From an uncultured Clostridia bacterium (GTDB lineage: Bacteria > Bacillota > Clostridia > Christensenellales > Borkfalkiaceae), in assembly GCA_949878885.1 (NCBI GenBank), contig CATLBN010000005.1, forward strand, positions 29,514-93,513: 64,000 nucleotides of DNA, in the 5' to 3' direction. Below, one piece after another: positions 22,828-31,870 of this stretch. Each line of letters starts with the position of its first letter. Positions within the stretch are counted from its first letter, which is position 1. The translations under genes and the position numbers were made by a program. Below the pieces are notes generated by a model. It saw nothing but the letters and a program-made list of their open reading frames with translations, did no database searches and had not been told where the DNA came from.

Positions 22828-24798
22828 TCAACGCGAACGCGAACCGCCGCCTCCGCCGCCTCCGCCGGATGAACCGCCGTGTCCGCCACCGCCGCCTCCG
22901 CCCGAAAATCCGCCGGCTACGCCCGCCATTGTAAAGGGAGCGTGCAAACTCGACCTGGTAAAATTAGAACACAGCAAATAAGCGTCTATGCCGTCGTCTA
23001 TAAACTGCGGAACTTTAAAATCCAGCGAAGCAAAACGTTTTTGAACCTTTTTACTTATACCCAAAATATAGCAATACGGCAGAATATCCGCAAAATAATC
23101 GGGATTTTCATCGAATAATAACTGTATGCGCGGAAGTTCGGCTTTAAGCAGAAACTGTTTGAAACCCAAAATTTTACCGTAAATATTATTTGCGTTTTCC
23201 GTACGTTTATCTTTAATGCAAAACGGTAAAACAAACACGTTTAACGCCCACCAAGAAGGTGCAATCAAGTGCAAATAAGCGTAATCGTATAGCGGCATTG
23301 CAAATATAAATAAATACATAAAATATACTACGCCGTAAAAACACAGCGGAAACAGCAAAATTAAAACAGAAGGCATTTTGCGGAATATTACGCCCATAAG
23401 CGTACCCGCCGCAAGAAACACCGAAAAAAACGCCGCCATTGCGTCAAGGCTTACAATGGAAAAATACACCATAACCGAAAGCGTTGGCACAAGCGCCAAA
23501 AACGGCAAAGCGCAGCGCATTTTTTCCGCTTTGCTTTTTGAGATTTTGTATTTATCTCCGTTTTTAACAAGTTTTTCAACCGATTCGTAAAATTTGGTTT
23601 TATTTTTAGAAGAAGTATGCCTGTATTTTCTTGTGGAAAACTTGTTTGCGCCGCCTAAACCGAACATAAACAACTGATTATAAAAGTTTTGTTCGGCATT
23701 GGTTTCGCAATACATTCTTCCGCGTTCGTCAATATCGTCGGGTTTTTTACCCGTGGTATATAAAATAAAATCTTTTTTTCCGTCTTTCTCTATTTTAATA
23801 AATCCAGATTCCGCCCACTTTAAAATAATTGCGGCGGCGTCTTTTGACTTTGCTCCGCGGTGCCATACGGAAGAAAACTCCATAATATCCACCCCCTCGG
23901 GAGGATAAAATTCCGCCGTAACAACGGGCTTTTCAGACGATGCGGCATTAAAGAACAGCCAAATCCCCGCAATAACCGCGGCAATGGCTATTGCGGCAAA
24001 AATAACGTAATACCAATAAAACGTTAATGTAACTTTAAAATAACCGTCCGGCAGCAAAGTTTGAACGGTCAAACCTGCGTTTTCTTCGCGGTCGAACGCG
24101 CATATTTCTATTTTGTTTTCGCCTATGTTAACGTATTCCCCAACGTCGGGATTGGGCGCCCAATCCCGTTTGCCGTTTGTGCGTAAACTTACGTCAAGGC
24201 TTTCTGTAGGTTTATCAAATGTGATGCTTGCCGTAAGTTTTTTGACTTCAGCCATTTCGTAGCCCAAAACGTCATACGTAAAATCGTCAAACCCTTTTAC
24301 CTTGTCGTCGCTCATATCGTAAACGTATTCCAACACAAAATTATAAGGTACGCCTGCGGTAAGATTTGCGCCGTTGGGGCGCATCATTTCAATCGAAAAA
24401 AATTCTTTTAAATAAAAGCTGTCGTCGCTTCCTATAATGTGCCAATCGCATTCTCCGCCGTCAAGCGTTACGGATATATCGGAAATTTTTGCAAAATAGT
24501 CTTTGCCTTTTAATTTTTTTCCGTCTATAATGCGGGTGGTGGCGCTGATTTTCTGTATATCTCTTATTAAACTTCTCTTTGTGCTGTTATCCCAAACCGC
24601 CGTAAGGCTTTCGCGCACGGCAAGCGTTTTATCTTCACGCACGTTAATGTTTATGTCAACTTCGTTAAAGCTGTAACTGCTTTGCGTTTCGGCGTTAACG
24701 TTTAAACTGTTTTTTGCGCCTGCGGAAAATATGCAAACCAAAATAATAGGCAAAATTATAAACGTAAATAATGCAATTATAATTTTACGTTTGGTCAT
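22828..24798 (-). CDS. DUF2207 membrane protein with Gly-rich C-terminal tail
   Basis: A 656-residue protein. Residues ~5-25 are a signal-anchor helix. An extracytoplasmic beta-rich domain of about 230 residues matches DUF2207 (VREDKTLAVRESL, VPYNFVLEYVYDM). One membrane helix follows near 265, then a cytoplasmic region, and two or three membrane helices near 440-540. The tail is almost pure Gly with Ser and Arg at the end, typical of this family. Function is unknown; envelope roles are assumed. Its start overlaps the DtxR stop by 4 bases. Confidence 0.85.
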   Translation of the reverse strand: MTKRKIIIALFTFIILPIILVCIFSAGAKNSLNVNAETQSSYSFNEVDININVREDKTLAVRESLTAVWDNSTKRSLIRDIQKISATTRIIDGKKLKGKDYFAKISDISVTLDGGECDWHIIGSDDSFYLKEFFSIEMMRPNGANLTAGVPYNFVLEYVYDMSDDKVKGFDDFTYDVLGYEMAEVKKLTASITFDKPTESLDVSLRTNGKRDWAPNPDVGEYVNIGENKIEICAFDREENAGLTVQTLLPDGYFKVTLTFYWYYVIFAAIAIAAVIAGIWLFFNAASSEKPVVTAEFYPPEGVDIMEFSSVWHRGAKSKDAAAIILKWAESGFIKIEKDGKKDFILYTTGKKPDDIDERGRMYCETNAEQNFYNQLFMFGLGGANKFSTRKYRHTSSKNKTKFYESVEKLVKNGDKYKISKSKAEKMRCALPFLALVPTLSVMVYFSIVSLDAMAAFFSVFLAAGTLMGVIFRKMPSVLILLFPLCFYGVVYFMYLFIFAMPLYDYAYLHLIAPSWWALNVFVLPFCIKDKRTENANNIYGKILGFKQFLLKAELPRIQLLFDENPDYFADILPYCYILGISKKVQKRFASLDFKVPQFIDDGIDAYLLCSNFTRSSLHAPFTMAGVAGGFSGGGGGGGHGGSSGGGGGGGGSRSR

Positions 24799-25175
24799 AT
24801 CTCTCTCCTGTCGGTGTTTTTTAAAACGTAATTTTTCATTGCGCAAAACGTGGCGTCGGATATAACGTGTTCTATCTCGCAGGCGTCTTCTTCCGCGTCC
24901 GCGCCGTTAACCCCGTGCAAAATAAGAAAATCGCGCACGGTACAGTGTCTTGTATAAACTTCCTCGGCATAACGCGCGCCTGTCTGCGTAAGGTAAATAT
25001 GCATTCCGTCGCACTCCACGTATCCGGAAGATTGCAAAAGTTTTACAGCCTTTTGAACCGCGGGCTGCGAAACGCCTGTTCTGCGCGCAACGTCCACCCT
25101 ATGCACAAACTCGTTTTCGCGGGATAACAACAAAATACATTCAAGATAATCTTCGGTAGACTGATTGCGTTTCAT
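24795..25175 (-). CDS. DtxR/MntR-family metal-dependent repressor
   Basis: A 126-residue regulator. The winged-helix part has VARRTGVSQPAVQKAVKLL, and the dimer/metal part ends near residue 120; the third SH3-like domain of DtxR is absent, as in MntR. Metal-site residues match MntR numbering at Asp9, Glu12, His77, Glu102 and His103, but position 99 is Cys, as in the iron regulator DtxR. It is the first gene of a run into DUF2207. No ribosome binding site precedes the ATG: the -10 element lies six bases upstream, so the mRNA is probably leaderless. Confidence 0.88.
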   Translation of the reverse strand: MKRNQSTEDYLECILLLSRENEFVHRVDVARRTGVSQPAVQKAVKLLQSSGYVECDGMHIYLTQTGARYAEEVYTRHCTVRDFLILHGVNGADAEEDACEIEHVISDATFCAMKNYVLKNTDRREI

Positions 25176-25181
25176 AAGTTT

Positions 25182-25210
25182 ATTATATTACATTATTTTT
25201 TTTATGTCAA
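25182..25210 (-). promoter_or_regulatory. Consensus promoter predicting a leaderless dtxR-like mRNA
   Basis: Perfect -35 TTGACA (25210-25205), 17-bp spacer and perfect -10 TATAAT (25187-25182). Transcription would begin at or next to the A of the ATG at 25175. Confidence 0.85.
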
Positions 25211-25322
25211 CTTTAAAAATTTTTTGCAAACCCTTGCAATAAACAACATAAAACTTTATAATTAAGTTATATTTTAGAATATGCCTTAAAAACGCGGCAT
25301 AAGATACAAAGGAGAATATGTT

Positions 25323-25961
25323 ATGTTATGTGCAAAAGATTTCAGGCGGGAAGCCTGGAACAAACTCAATGGCAATTGGTCAACCGCAGCGGTAGCAACG
25401 TTGTTATACTCGCTTTTGCTGGGAGTATGCAGCGGGTTTGCTTGGATTGTGCAAGGACCTATGGACTTAGGTTATTATATAATGACCTTAAACGTTGTAC
25501 GCGAACGGCGACCGCAGATAGAAGACATTTTCGAAGGTTTTAAAAACAATTTCGTAAACGCTTTTCTTCTTTCTCTTGTAAACGGAATTTTCATATTCCT
25601 GTGGTCGCTCTTATTAATAATACCCGGCATAATTAAGTCCTACTCATACAGTATGAGCGTTTACATACTTGCCGACAACCCCGATATGGACTCGAACGAC
25701 GCAAGAAAAGCTTCAATGAAACTTATGCACGGAAACAAGTGGAGACTTTTCTGTCTTAATTTCAGCTTTATCGGATGGAATCTTTTAACGCTTTTAACGT
25801 TCGGTTTGCTTTCATTCTGGGTTACTCCCTATCAGCAGACTGCGCACGCTGCTTTCTACCAAAGTCTGATTGCGGAACAGTCTCCCGCACAGACAATGCC
25901 CTCGGAACCTGCGCAACAGCCTTTTGAAGAAATTCAGAACAGCGACGGAAATAATTATTGA
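25323..25961 (+). CDS. DUF975 family membrane protein
   Basis: A 212-residue protein with about five membrane segments. The DUF975 marks are present: FRREAWNKLNGNW at the N-terminus, GPMDLGYYIMTLNVVR, DIFEGFKNNFV and LIIPGIIKSYSYSM. The last 30 residues are polar, Gln- and Pro-rich. AAAGGAG lies 8 bases before the ATG. The function of the family is unknown. Divergent from the DtxR-like gene across a shared control region. Confidence 0.85.
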   Translation: MLCAKDFRREAWNKLNGNWSTAAVATLLYSLLLGVCSGFAWIVQGPMDLGYYIMTLNVVRERRPQIEDIFEGFKNNFVNAFLLSLVNGIFIFLWSLLLIIPGIIKSYSYSMSVYILADNPDMDSNDARKASMKLMHGNKWRLFCLNFSFIGWNLLTLLTFGLLSFWVTPYQQTAHAAFYQSLIAEQSPAQTMPSEPAQQPFEEIQNSDGNNY

Positions 25962-25970
25962 GTAAAATAA

Positions 25971-26004
25971 AAAACCGCGCGGCTCATTAAAGCCGCGCGG
26001 TTTT
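25971..26004. terminator. Bidirectional terminator
   Basis: A 14-bp stem (25971-25984 with 25991-26004) between converging genes, with T-runs on both strands. Confidence 0.88.
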
Positions 26005-26012
26005 ATTATGTT

Positions 26013-27095
26013 TTAAACTTCTTCGCCTGCAAGTAAGGCTTCCCTTTCGGCAACGGACAGCGCCTCTACCATACCGTCTATTTCGCCTAACATAAACGAA
26101 TCCAGCGAATACAGCGAAAGTCCTATTCTGTGGTCTGTAACCCTTCCCTGAGGGAAATTATAAGTGCGGATACGCTCGCTTCTGTCGCCCGTGCCCACAA
26201 GCGATTTTCTGTGCTCGTCGTAAGCCGAGCGATTTTTTGTATTGTAATAATCGTATAATCTGGAACGCAGAACCTTAAAAGCCTTGTCTTTGTTTTTAAG
26301 CTGGCTGCGCTCGTCCTGACAGGTAACAACAATGCCCGTGGGATAGTGCGTTATGCGGATTGCGGTTTCGGTTTTGTTTACTTTCTGACCGCCCGCTCCG
26401 CTGGACCTATACACGTCTACGCGTATATCTTCCTCTTTAATCTCTACTTCAACGTCCTCCGCTTCGGGAAGCACCGCAACCGTTGCGGTAGAAGTATGTA
26501 CGCGCCCTTGAGATTCGGTTTCGGGCACGCGCTGAACGCGGTGCACTCCGCTTTCAAACTTCATACGCTTATATGCGCCCTTACCGCTTACATTCAATAC
26601 CACTTCTTTAATTCCGCCGAGCTCGGTTTCGTTTTTGTCTACTTCCTCAACTTTAAGACGGTGCTTCTCGCAGTAATATACGTACATACGGTAGAGTTCA
26701 AACGCAAACAGCGCCGCTTCCTCGCCGCCCGCTCCTCCGCGTATTTCAACAATACAGTTTCTGTCGTCGTTTTTGTCCTTGGGCAAAAGCAGAATTTTAA
26801 GTTCCTCGCGCAGACTTTCGCATTTGCTTTTGCATTCTTCTATTTCCGCGCAGAACAGTTCGCGCATTTCGGGGTCGCTTTCTTTTATTCGCGCTTCTTC
26901 GGCCTGAATAAGCCTGCGCTCCGCTTCGGCGTATTCCGCATATTTTTCCGCCGTTTCCGAAATTTCGGACTGCGCTTTTGCAAGTTTTGTCCATTCTGCG
27001 GCGTCGGATATAACTTTGGGGTCGCTCATCTTTTCCGATAAACTTAAATACCTTTCGTATATATCCTTTAATTTTTTTATCATTTTATCCTGCAT
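26013..27095 (-). CDS. prfA: Peptide chain release factor 1
   Basis: A 360-residue class I release factor that reads UAA and UAG. The catalytic GAGGQKVNKT loop (GGQ) is complete, the stop-codon reading region carries RVPETESQGRVHTS, and ERSQLKNKDKAF follows. The start is uncertain between 27095 and a second Met at 27083; neither has a strong ribosome binding site, and coupling to the gene 4 bases upstream is likely. That upstream gene encodes the methyltransferase that modifies the GGQ glutamine. Confidence 0.96.
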   Translation of the reverse strand: MQDKMIKKLKDIYERYLSLSEKMSDPKVISDAAEWTKLAKAQSEISETAEKYAEYAEAERRLIQAEEARIKESDPEMRELFCAEIEECKSKCESLREELKILLLPKDKNDDRNCIVEIRGGAGGEEAALFAFELYRMYVYYCEKHRLKVEEVDKNETELGGIKEVVLNVSGKGAYKRMKFESGVHRVQRVPETESQGRVHTSTATVAVLPEAEDVEVEIKEEDIRVDVYRSSGAGGQKVNKTETAIRITHYPTGIVVTCQDERSQLKNKDKAFKVLRSRLYDYYNTKNRSAYDEHRKSLVGTGDRSERIRTYNFPQGRVTDHRIGLSLYSLDSFMLGEIDGMVEALSVAEREALLAGEEV

Positions 27096-27099
27096 TATA

Positions 27100-28965
27100 T
27101 TAAAAGACTATCTTTAAAAATCTCTCAACGCCGTTCAAGTCTTTCAAAACTATGGCGTAGTCGCGCTTGGGGAAAATTTTAAGAATTTCTATTGCCTGCT
27201 CCTCTCCGCATTCCATAATAAGCATACCGTCGCGCGTTAAGTAATTTTTAATGTTTTTTGAAAGTCGCCTATAAAAATCAAGTCCGTCGTCGCCGCCGTC
27301 CAAAGCAATACGCGGCTCGTGCTCGCGCACCTCTTTTTGCAAAAACGGTATGTCGTCGCTCTTTATATAAGGAGGATTGCAAACTATTATATTAAACCTG
27401 CCGTGAACGTTTTCAAACAAGTCGCCCACAACAAAATTTACGTCGGCATTATTATTTAACGCGTTTTCTTTTGCAAGCATTATCGCCGCGTCGGAAACGT
27501 CGGAAGCCGTAACCGAAACGCCGCGTTTTTTACAGGCTTTTGCAACGGCAACCGCAATACAGCCGGACCCCGTGCACATATCCAAAACTTTATCGCCGTT
27601 TTCAACCGACTTTATAACTATATCCGTAAGCGTTTCCGTTTCGGGTCTGGGTATAAGCACCCTTTCGTCAACTTTAATTTTACAGCCGTAAAATTCCGTA
27701 TCGCCCATTATATACCAAAGCGGTCTGCCCGTAAGGCGTTTTTTGATAATTTCGGCAATTTTTTTGCTTTCGAAAGATTTTACCTTGCGCTCGCTTGTAT
27801 ATAAATCGCTGCGGTTTATATTGAGTACCAACGCGTAAATCCATTCGGCGTCGCTCTCGTCTATGTCTTCCGAAGCAAACTTCTTTTTTGTTGCGTCAAG
27901 CATTTTAGAGAGTATTCCGCCCGTAACAAACTGCGATTGCGCGCTCGTTTCGTCCGCATCCATTTCCAACGCCTTGTTAAACGCCGCAATGGCAACTTCC
28001 AACATATCTTCCGTAGGCTCGCGCGTGGTAAGATATTTTTGCAACAGCATACCAGGAGCTTTGAATATGTTAACGAACTTGTTGTCGAATTTTGCAAGCA
28101 ACTTTAAAATTTCGTAAGATATACCCGTAATTACAGGTAAAAGCACTATTTCAAGCCCTATTCTTGCAAGCGTTCTCAGTGCGCCGTTGCCTATTAAATC
28201 AACTCTGCAAGCCCAGCCCACAACCGAAAAAACGACTATGTTTATAAGCAGTACTATAAAAAGAAACGAAGTTCCGCACCTGTCGTGTATTCTGGAACAT
28301 TGCGCAACGTTTTCTATCGTAAGTTCCAAGCCGTGTTCGTATGCGTTTATGGTTTTATGCTCCGCTCCGTGATATTGGTATAACCTGCGGATATCTTTAA
28401 GCGCAAGAATAATACCCAAATACGCAAGAAAAATAACAAATTTTATTCCGCCGAGAATAAGCCCCGTCCAAAGACCGTGCAGCTCGTGCTCTACAAGCGC
28501 GCCAGGGAAAGCTTTTTGCAGCAGCCCCACAAGGTAATTGGGCAAAAAAACAAAAAGCGCCACAGCAAGAACAACGCCCAAAATTACGGATATGTATGTA
28601 ATAATATCCATAAGGCTTATTTTAAATTTCTGCGTAACCCAATTTTCTATTTTACCGGGCTCCTCGTCGTCCTCGCCGTTGCCGTAAACCGCAGCCGAAC
28701 GCATAAGCGTTTTTGTGCCGCGCACCAGCGAAGAAAACAGGTTGACTACGCCGCGGACAAACGGAATTTTGCCGGCAGTTTTAGCGGCGTCGCTTTTGAT
28801 AATTCTCTGCGCCTCTATCTGCACTTCGCCGTCCGGATCGCGTACTGCGGTGGCCATACCGGTTTTGCCCATCATCATAACGCCTTCCAAAACCGCCTGA
28901 CCGCCTATGTACGTGCCGCAGCGCTTGGGCTTTTTAATTTTTTCGGTTTTTATTTTTTTTGACAT
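27100..28965 (-). CDS. prmC: Fusion of DUF1385 (YqhQ-like) membrane protein and PrmC release-factor methyltransferase
   Basis: A 621-residue protein. Residues ~1-310 match DUF1385, with GTYIGGQAVLEGVMMMG near the N-terminus, four or so membrane helices and RLYQYHGAEHKTINAYEHG. Residues ~345-621 match PrmC: RVLIPRPETETLTD, a SAM-binding VLDMCTGSGCIAVAVAK and the catalytic NPPY. PrmC methylates the GGQ Gln of release factors; its target prfA follows. The fusion would tether the enzyme to the membrane. ATG 28965 is preceded only by AAGGG; a longer TTG start overlaps the rpmE terminator. No frameshift is needed to join the parts. Confidence 0.9.
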   Translation of the reverse strand: MSKKIKTEKIKKPKRCGTYIGGQAVLEGVMMMGKTGMATAVRDPDGEVQIEAQRIIKSDAAKTAGKIPFVRGVVNLFSSLVRGTKTLMRSAAVYGNGEDDEEPGKIENWVTQKFKISLMDIITYISVILGVVLAVALFVFLPNYLVGLLQKAFPGALVEHELHGLWTGLILGGIKFVIFLAYLGIILALKDIRRLYQYHGAEHKTINAYEHGLELTIENVAQCSRIHDRCGTSFLFIVLLINIVVFSVVGWACRVDLIGNGALRTLARIGLEIVLLPVITGISYEILKLLAKFDNKFVNIFKAPGMLLQKYLTTREPTEDMLEVAIAAFNKALEMDADETSAQSQFVTGGILSKMLDATKKKFASEDIDESDAEWIYALVLNINRSDLYTSERKVKSFESKKIAEIIKKRLTGRPLWYIMGDTEFYGCKIKVDERVLIPRPETETLTDIVIKSVENGDKVLDMCTGSGCIAVAVAKACKKRGVSVTASDVSDAAIMLAKENALNNNADVNFVVGDLFENVHGRFNIIVCNPPYIKSDDIPFLQKEVREHEPRIALDGGDDGLDFYRRLSKNIKNYLTRDGMLIMECGEEQAIEILKIFPKRDYAIVLKDLNGVERFLKIVF

Positions 28966-28989
28966 TTCGCCCTTCACTAAAAATTTAAG

Positions 28990-29010
28990 CTCCAAAATCT
29001 TCTTTTGGAG
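28990..29010 (-). terminator. Short terminator after rpmE
   Basis: Stem 28990-28997 with 29003-29010, then TTAAATTTTTAG on the minus strand. It is possibly leaky, letting some transcription reach the downstream gene. Confidence 0.6.
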
Positions 29011-29019
29011 CCGTAGATT

Positions 29020-29223
29020 TTAAATATTGTATCTTTTTTTGAACTTGTCTACACGGCCGCCTGTATCAACAAGCTTTTGCTTGCCGGTAAAAAAAGGATG
29101 GCATTTATTGCATATATCCACTTTCAACGTATCTACTTTTTTGGTAGTTCCCGTAGTGAACGTCGCTCCGCAAGCGCATACAACCGTTACTTCGTGATAA
29201 TCGGGATGTATTTCGGGCTTCAT
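29020..29223 (-). CDS. rpmE: 50S ribosomal protein L31, zinc-binding form
   Basis: Sixty-seven residues starting at ATG 29223, with AGGTG upstream. The N-terminus [12 protein letters not shown] and the two Cys pairs (CACGATF with a single near Cys and [10 protein letters not shown]) mark the Cys-containing, zinc-binding type. Such forms are replaced by Cys-free paralogues under zinc starvation in some species. The order rpmE-DUF1385/prmC-prfA is common in Clostridia. Confidence 0.95.
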   Translation of the reverse strand: MKPEIHPDYHEVTVVCACGATFTTGTTKKVDTLKVDICNKCHPFFTGKQKLVDTGGRVDKFKKRYNI

Positions 29224-29368
29224 ATGTTTCACCTCGCTGTAATTTCTTCTTATTCCCATATATTATATAAAATTAAATTGAGCAAGTCAAATAATTTTAA
29301 GAACGCCGCAAAAAATTTTTACGCTAATTTTCAAAAATAGTCGTTTTTTTATTTTTCTGCGTTTTTAG

Positions 29369-29397
29369 TTGCAAAACATTTTTGCAAGGCGTATAAT
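29369..29397 (+). promoter_or_regulatory. Promoter of the MDR dehydrogenase gene
   Basis: -35 TTGCAA (29369-29374), 17-bp spacer, perfect -10 TATAAT (29392-29397). The ATG at 29414 follows the -10 by only 16 bases, so the untranslated leader is about 8-11 nt and lacks a Shine-Dalgarno sequence. Confidence 0.75.
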
Positions 29398-29413
29398 GAG
29401 CAATAGTTGATAT

Positions 29414-30436
29414 ATGGATAATTGGATTTTAAAAGGTGTTAAGAACCTTGTTAACGAACCCTCGGGCGTGAACATTACCGCCCCCACACAGGTTAAAGTA
29501 AAAGTTTCTCACTTGCTTTTAACCGATTACGATGCGCTTTTGTATAACGGTGCAATTAAAACTTCTTACCCCAGAATAATAGGCAAAGCCGCGGTAGGTA
29601 TAGTAACCGAAGCCGGCGAAAACTGTTATGACGTAAAAAAAGGGTCAAGAGTTTATTTTCAGCCGTCCCGCGCGTGCGGAAATTGCCTTGCCTGTAAAAG
29701 CGGTAAAGCCAAAGACTGTGCCGAAGTAGCTATTGCAGGGCGCGATTTCGACGGTTTTATGCGCGATTTCGTTGTGTGCGATTACAGCGATATTTCGCTT
29801 TTGCCGGATAGCGTAAGCGATTTTCACGCGCTTTGCATAGAAACAATAGGTATTGCCGAAAATATTTACGACAAACTCAATCTTTCAGCGGGTCAGAGAG
29901 TTGCCGTTGTAGGCGGCAGTTTTTCCGGCAATATAATTGCACAGGTGCTTATGTACCACAAAATTATTCCTATAGTAATAGACAACTCCCCCGTCAATTT
30001 GGAAGCGGTTAAAAAATGCGGCATAAGCTATGCTTTCGGCGCCGACGACGAGCTGGACGAAAACATTAAAAACGCAACCAGCGGCAATCTTTGCGACGCC
30101 GCCGTGTACTGCGCGGTTTCGCGCCTGCCCCTTTCGCTTATACCCAGATTGGTAGGCGACGGCAAAAACGTAGTTTTAAGCGCGTTATCTTCCGGCAGCA
30201 CCGTAATGGATATGCACGACATAATGGAAAAAAATCTTACCGTGTTCGGCGTGTCCAACGCATACGGCTATACCGACGCCGTAATAAATATGCTTGTGCA
30301 CAAGGCTGTCAACATAGACGTATTCGAAAAAGAAGTGCTTACGGAATTTAATCCTGCCGAACTTTTAGACGAAAATTCGGCGTTTGTAACTTCGCCCAAG
30401 CGCAATAAAATGACCGTTCTCAAAATGATAATCTGA
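29414..30436 (+). CDS. Zinc-type medium-chain dehydrogenase/reductase lacking usual catalytic zinc ligands
   Basis: A 340-residue MDR-fold protein. The structural zinc lobe is intact (ACGNCLACKSGKAKDC, four Cys). The nucleotide-binding turn is VAVVGGSFSGNIIAQ. The catalytic-zinc ligands are not where expected: the usual CGTD reads LLTD, and the usual GHE reads GKA. It may reduce or oxidise without zinc, as in quinone-reductase-like members, or may bind without catalysis. Substrate unknown. It precedes cls by 17 bases, so the two are probably cotranscribed. Confidence 0.8.
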   Translation: MDNWILKGVKNLVNEPSGVNITAPTQVKVKVSHLLLTDYDALLYNGAIKTSYPRIIGKAAVGIVTEAGENCYDVKKGSRVYFQPSRACGNCLACKSGKAKDCAEVAIAGRDFDGFMRDFVVCDYSDISLLPDSVSDFHALCIETIGIAENIYDKLNLSAGQRVAVVGGSFSGNIIAQVLMYHKIIPIVIDNSPVNLEAVKKCGISYAFGADDELDENIKNATSGNLCDAAVYCAVSRLPLSLIPRLVGDGKNVVLSALSSGSTVMDMHDIMEKNLTVFGVSNAYGYTDAVINMLVHKAVNIDVFEKEVLTEFNPAELLDENSAFVTSPKRNKMTVLKMII

Positions 30437-30453
30437 CGCGCGCTTATTAATTT

Positions 30454-31866
30454 ATGCGCAATTTCCCTAAATTACTGTTTTCTTTAAACTTTATTTATAT
30501 AGCGTTAATTGCGGCACAAGTTGCCGCAATTATTTTTTTATGCCTGTATATACCGGCACTGATGCCCGTTGCGCTTACCGTTTCGGCGGCATGGGTTATA
30601 ACCCTTATAACCGCAGCGGTGCTATTTGCAAGAGACGCCGCTGCGGAAGTTAAATGCGCCTGGTTTATGCTGATATGCGCTTTACCCGTAGTAGGCGCGG
30701 TAATTTACATTATTTCCGCAGTAAAGCTGCGCAGCTGCGGAATTTTAAAAGTTAACGGCGGCAGCCAAACGGGGCTTAGCGCGGCGGCGGCAGATTTATG
30801 CGGCACCGTTTCCGCAGGTTATGACAGCGCCAAATATTTTTCCGACGGCAGAACGTTTTTAAACGAAGTTTGCGCAGCTGTTTCCAAAGCGCACAAAAGC
30901 GTATATATGGAATTTTTCATAATAGCGCGCGGACAGGTGTTCAACTCGCTTTTACAGGCTTTAAAAAGCGCAAAACGCAACGGAGCGGAAATTAAAATTA
31001 TATTCGACGGAATAGGCTCGCTTACAAAACTGAGTAAAAAAGACGTTAAAAAACTGAAAGACGCAGGCGCGGAAGTTAAAACGTTTCATAAACTTACTCC
31101 CTATCCTCGCGCCAATCTGAATTTCCGCGACCACCGTAAAATAGTAAGTATTGACGGGTTAACCGCTTTTACGGGCGGCATAAATCTTGCCGACGAATAC
31201 GCCAACATTACAAGTCCGTTCGGCTATTGGAAGGACAGCGGGCTTTGCATTAAGGGCGGCGCCGCGCTTATTTTCGAAGGTATGTTTTTATCGGTGTGGA
31301 ATAAAAAACATCAAATGGACGCGCCTGCCGAAGGCAAAAACAGCTGCCTGCCGTTTTACGACAGTCCGCACGGACGCGCGTTTTTCGAAGACGCGTGCGT
31401 TTGCGCAGTTAACGCCGCGACGCAACGCGTGCATATAATGACACCGTACTTCTGTTTAAGCGAAAAGACAGCTGCGGCGCTGTCGTTTGCGGCGCGGCGC
31501 GGAGTTGACGTTAAAGTTATTATACCGCACACTCCAGATAAAAAATATGCTTTTGAAATTTCAAAAACCTATGCTTCGGAACTTAAACCGAGCGGCGTAA
31601 AGTTTTACGAATTCACTCCCGGATTTATGCACGCCAAATGTCTGGTGTGCGACGACAGCGTATTTTTGGGCAGTTATAACTTTGACAACCGCTCCACAAG
31701 GCTGAATTACGAATGCGGCGTTATGTTTAAAGGACAAATGACCCAAGAAGCCGAACGCGACTTTTGCAGCTGTTTAGAACTGTCTGCGGAATTTAACGAA
31801 GGTAAAATTTCGTTTTTAAGAAAATCGTACCGCTTTGTTCTGCGGCTGATTGCTCCTCTTATTTAA
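30454..31866 (+). CDS. cls: Cardiolipin synthase (phospholipase D family)
   Basis: A 470-residue protein with two N-terminal membrane helices (about residues 12-58) and two HKD motifs: HRKIVSID near residue 226 and HAKCLVCD near residue 395, followed by GSYNFDNRS. It transfers phosphatidyl groups between phosphatidylglycerol molecules to make cardiolipin at the membrane. The ATG has no clear ribosome binding site; translation may be coupled to the dehydrogenase stop 17 bases upstream. Confidence 0.93.
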   Translation: MRNFPKLLFSLNFIYIALIAAQVAAIIFLCLYIPALMPVALTVSAAWVITLITAAVLFARDAAAEVKCAWFMLICALPVVGAVIYIISAVKLRSCGILKVNGGSQTGLSAAAADLCGTVSAGYDSAKYFSDGRTFLNEVCAAVSKAHKSVYMEFFIIARGQVFNSLLQALKSAKRNGAEIKIIFDGIGSLTKLSKKDVKKLKDAGAEVKTFHKLTPYPRANLNFRDHRKIVSIDGLTAFTGGINLADEYANITSPFGYWKDSGLCIKGGAALIFEGMFLSVWNKKHQMDAPAEGKNSCLPFYDSPHGRAFFEDACVCAVNAATQRVHIMTPYFCLSEKTAAALSFAARRGVDVKVIIPHTPDKKYAFEISKTYASELKPSGVKFYEFTPGFMHAKCLVCDDSVFLGSYNFDNRSTRLNYECGVMFKGQMTQEAERDFCSCLELSAEFNEGKISFLRKSYRFVLRLIAPLI

Positions 31867-31870
31867 TGAA

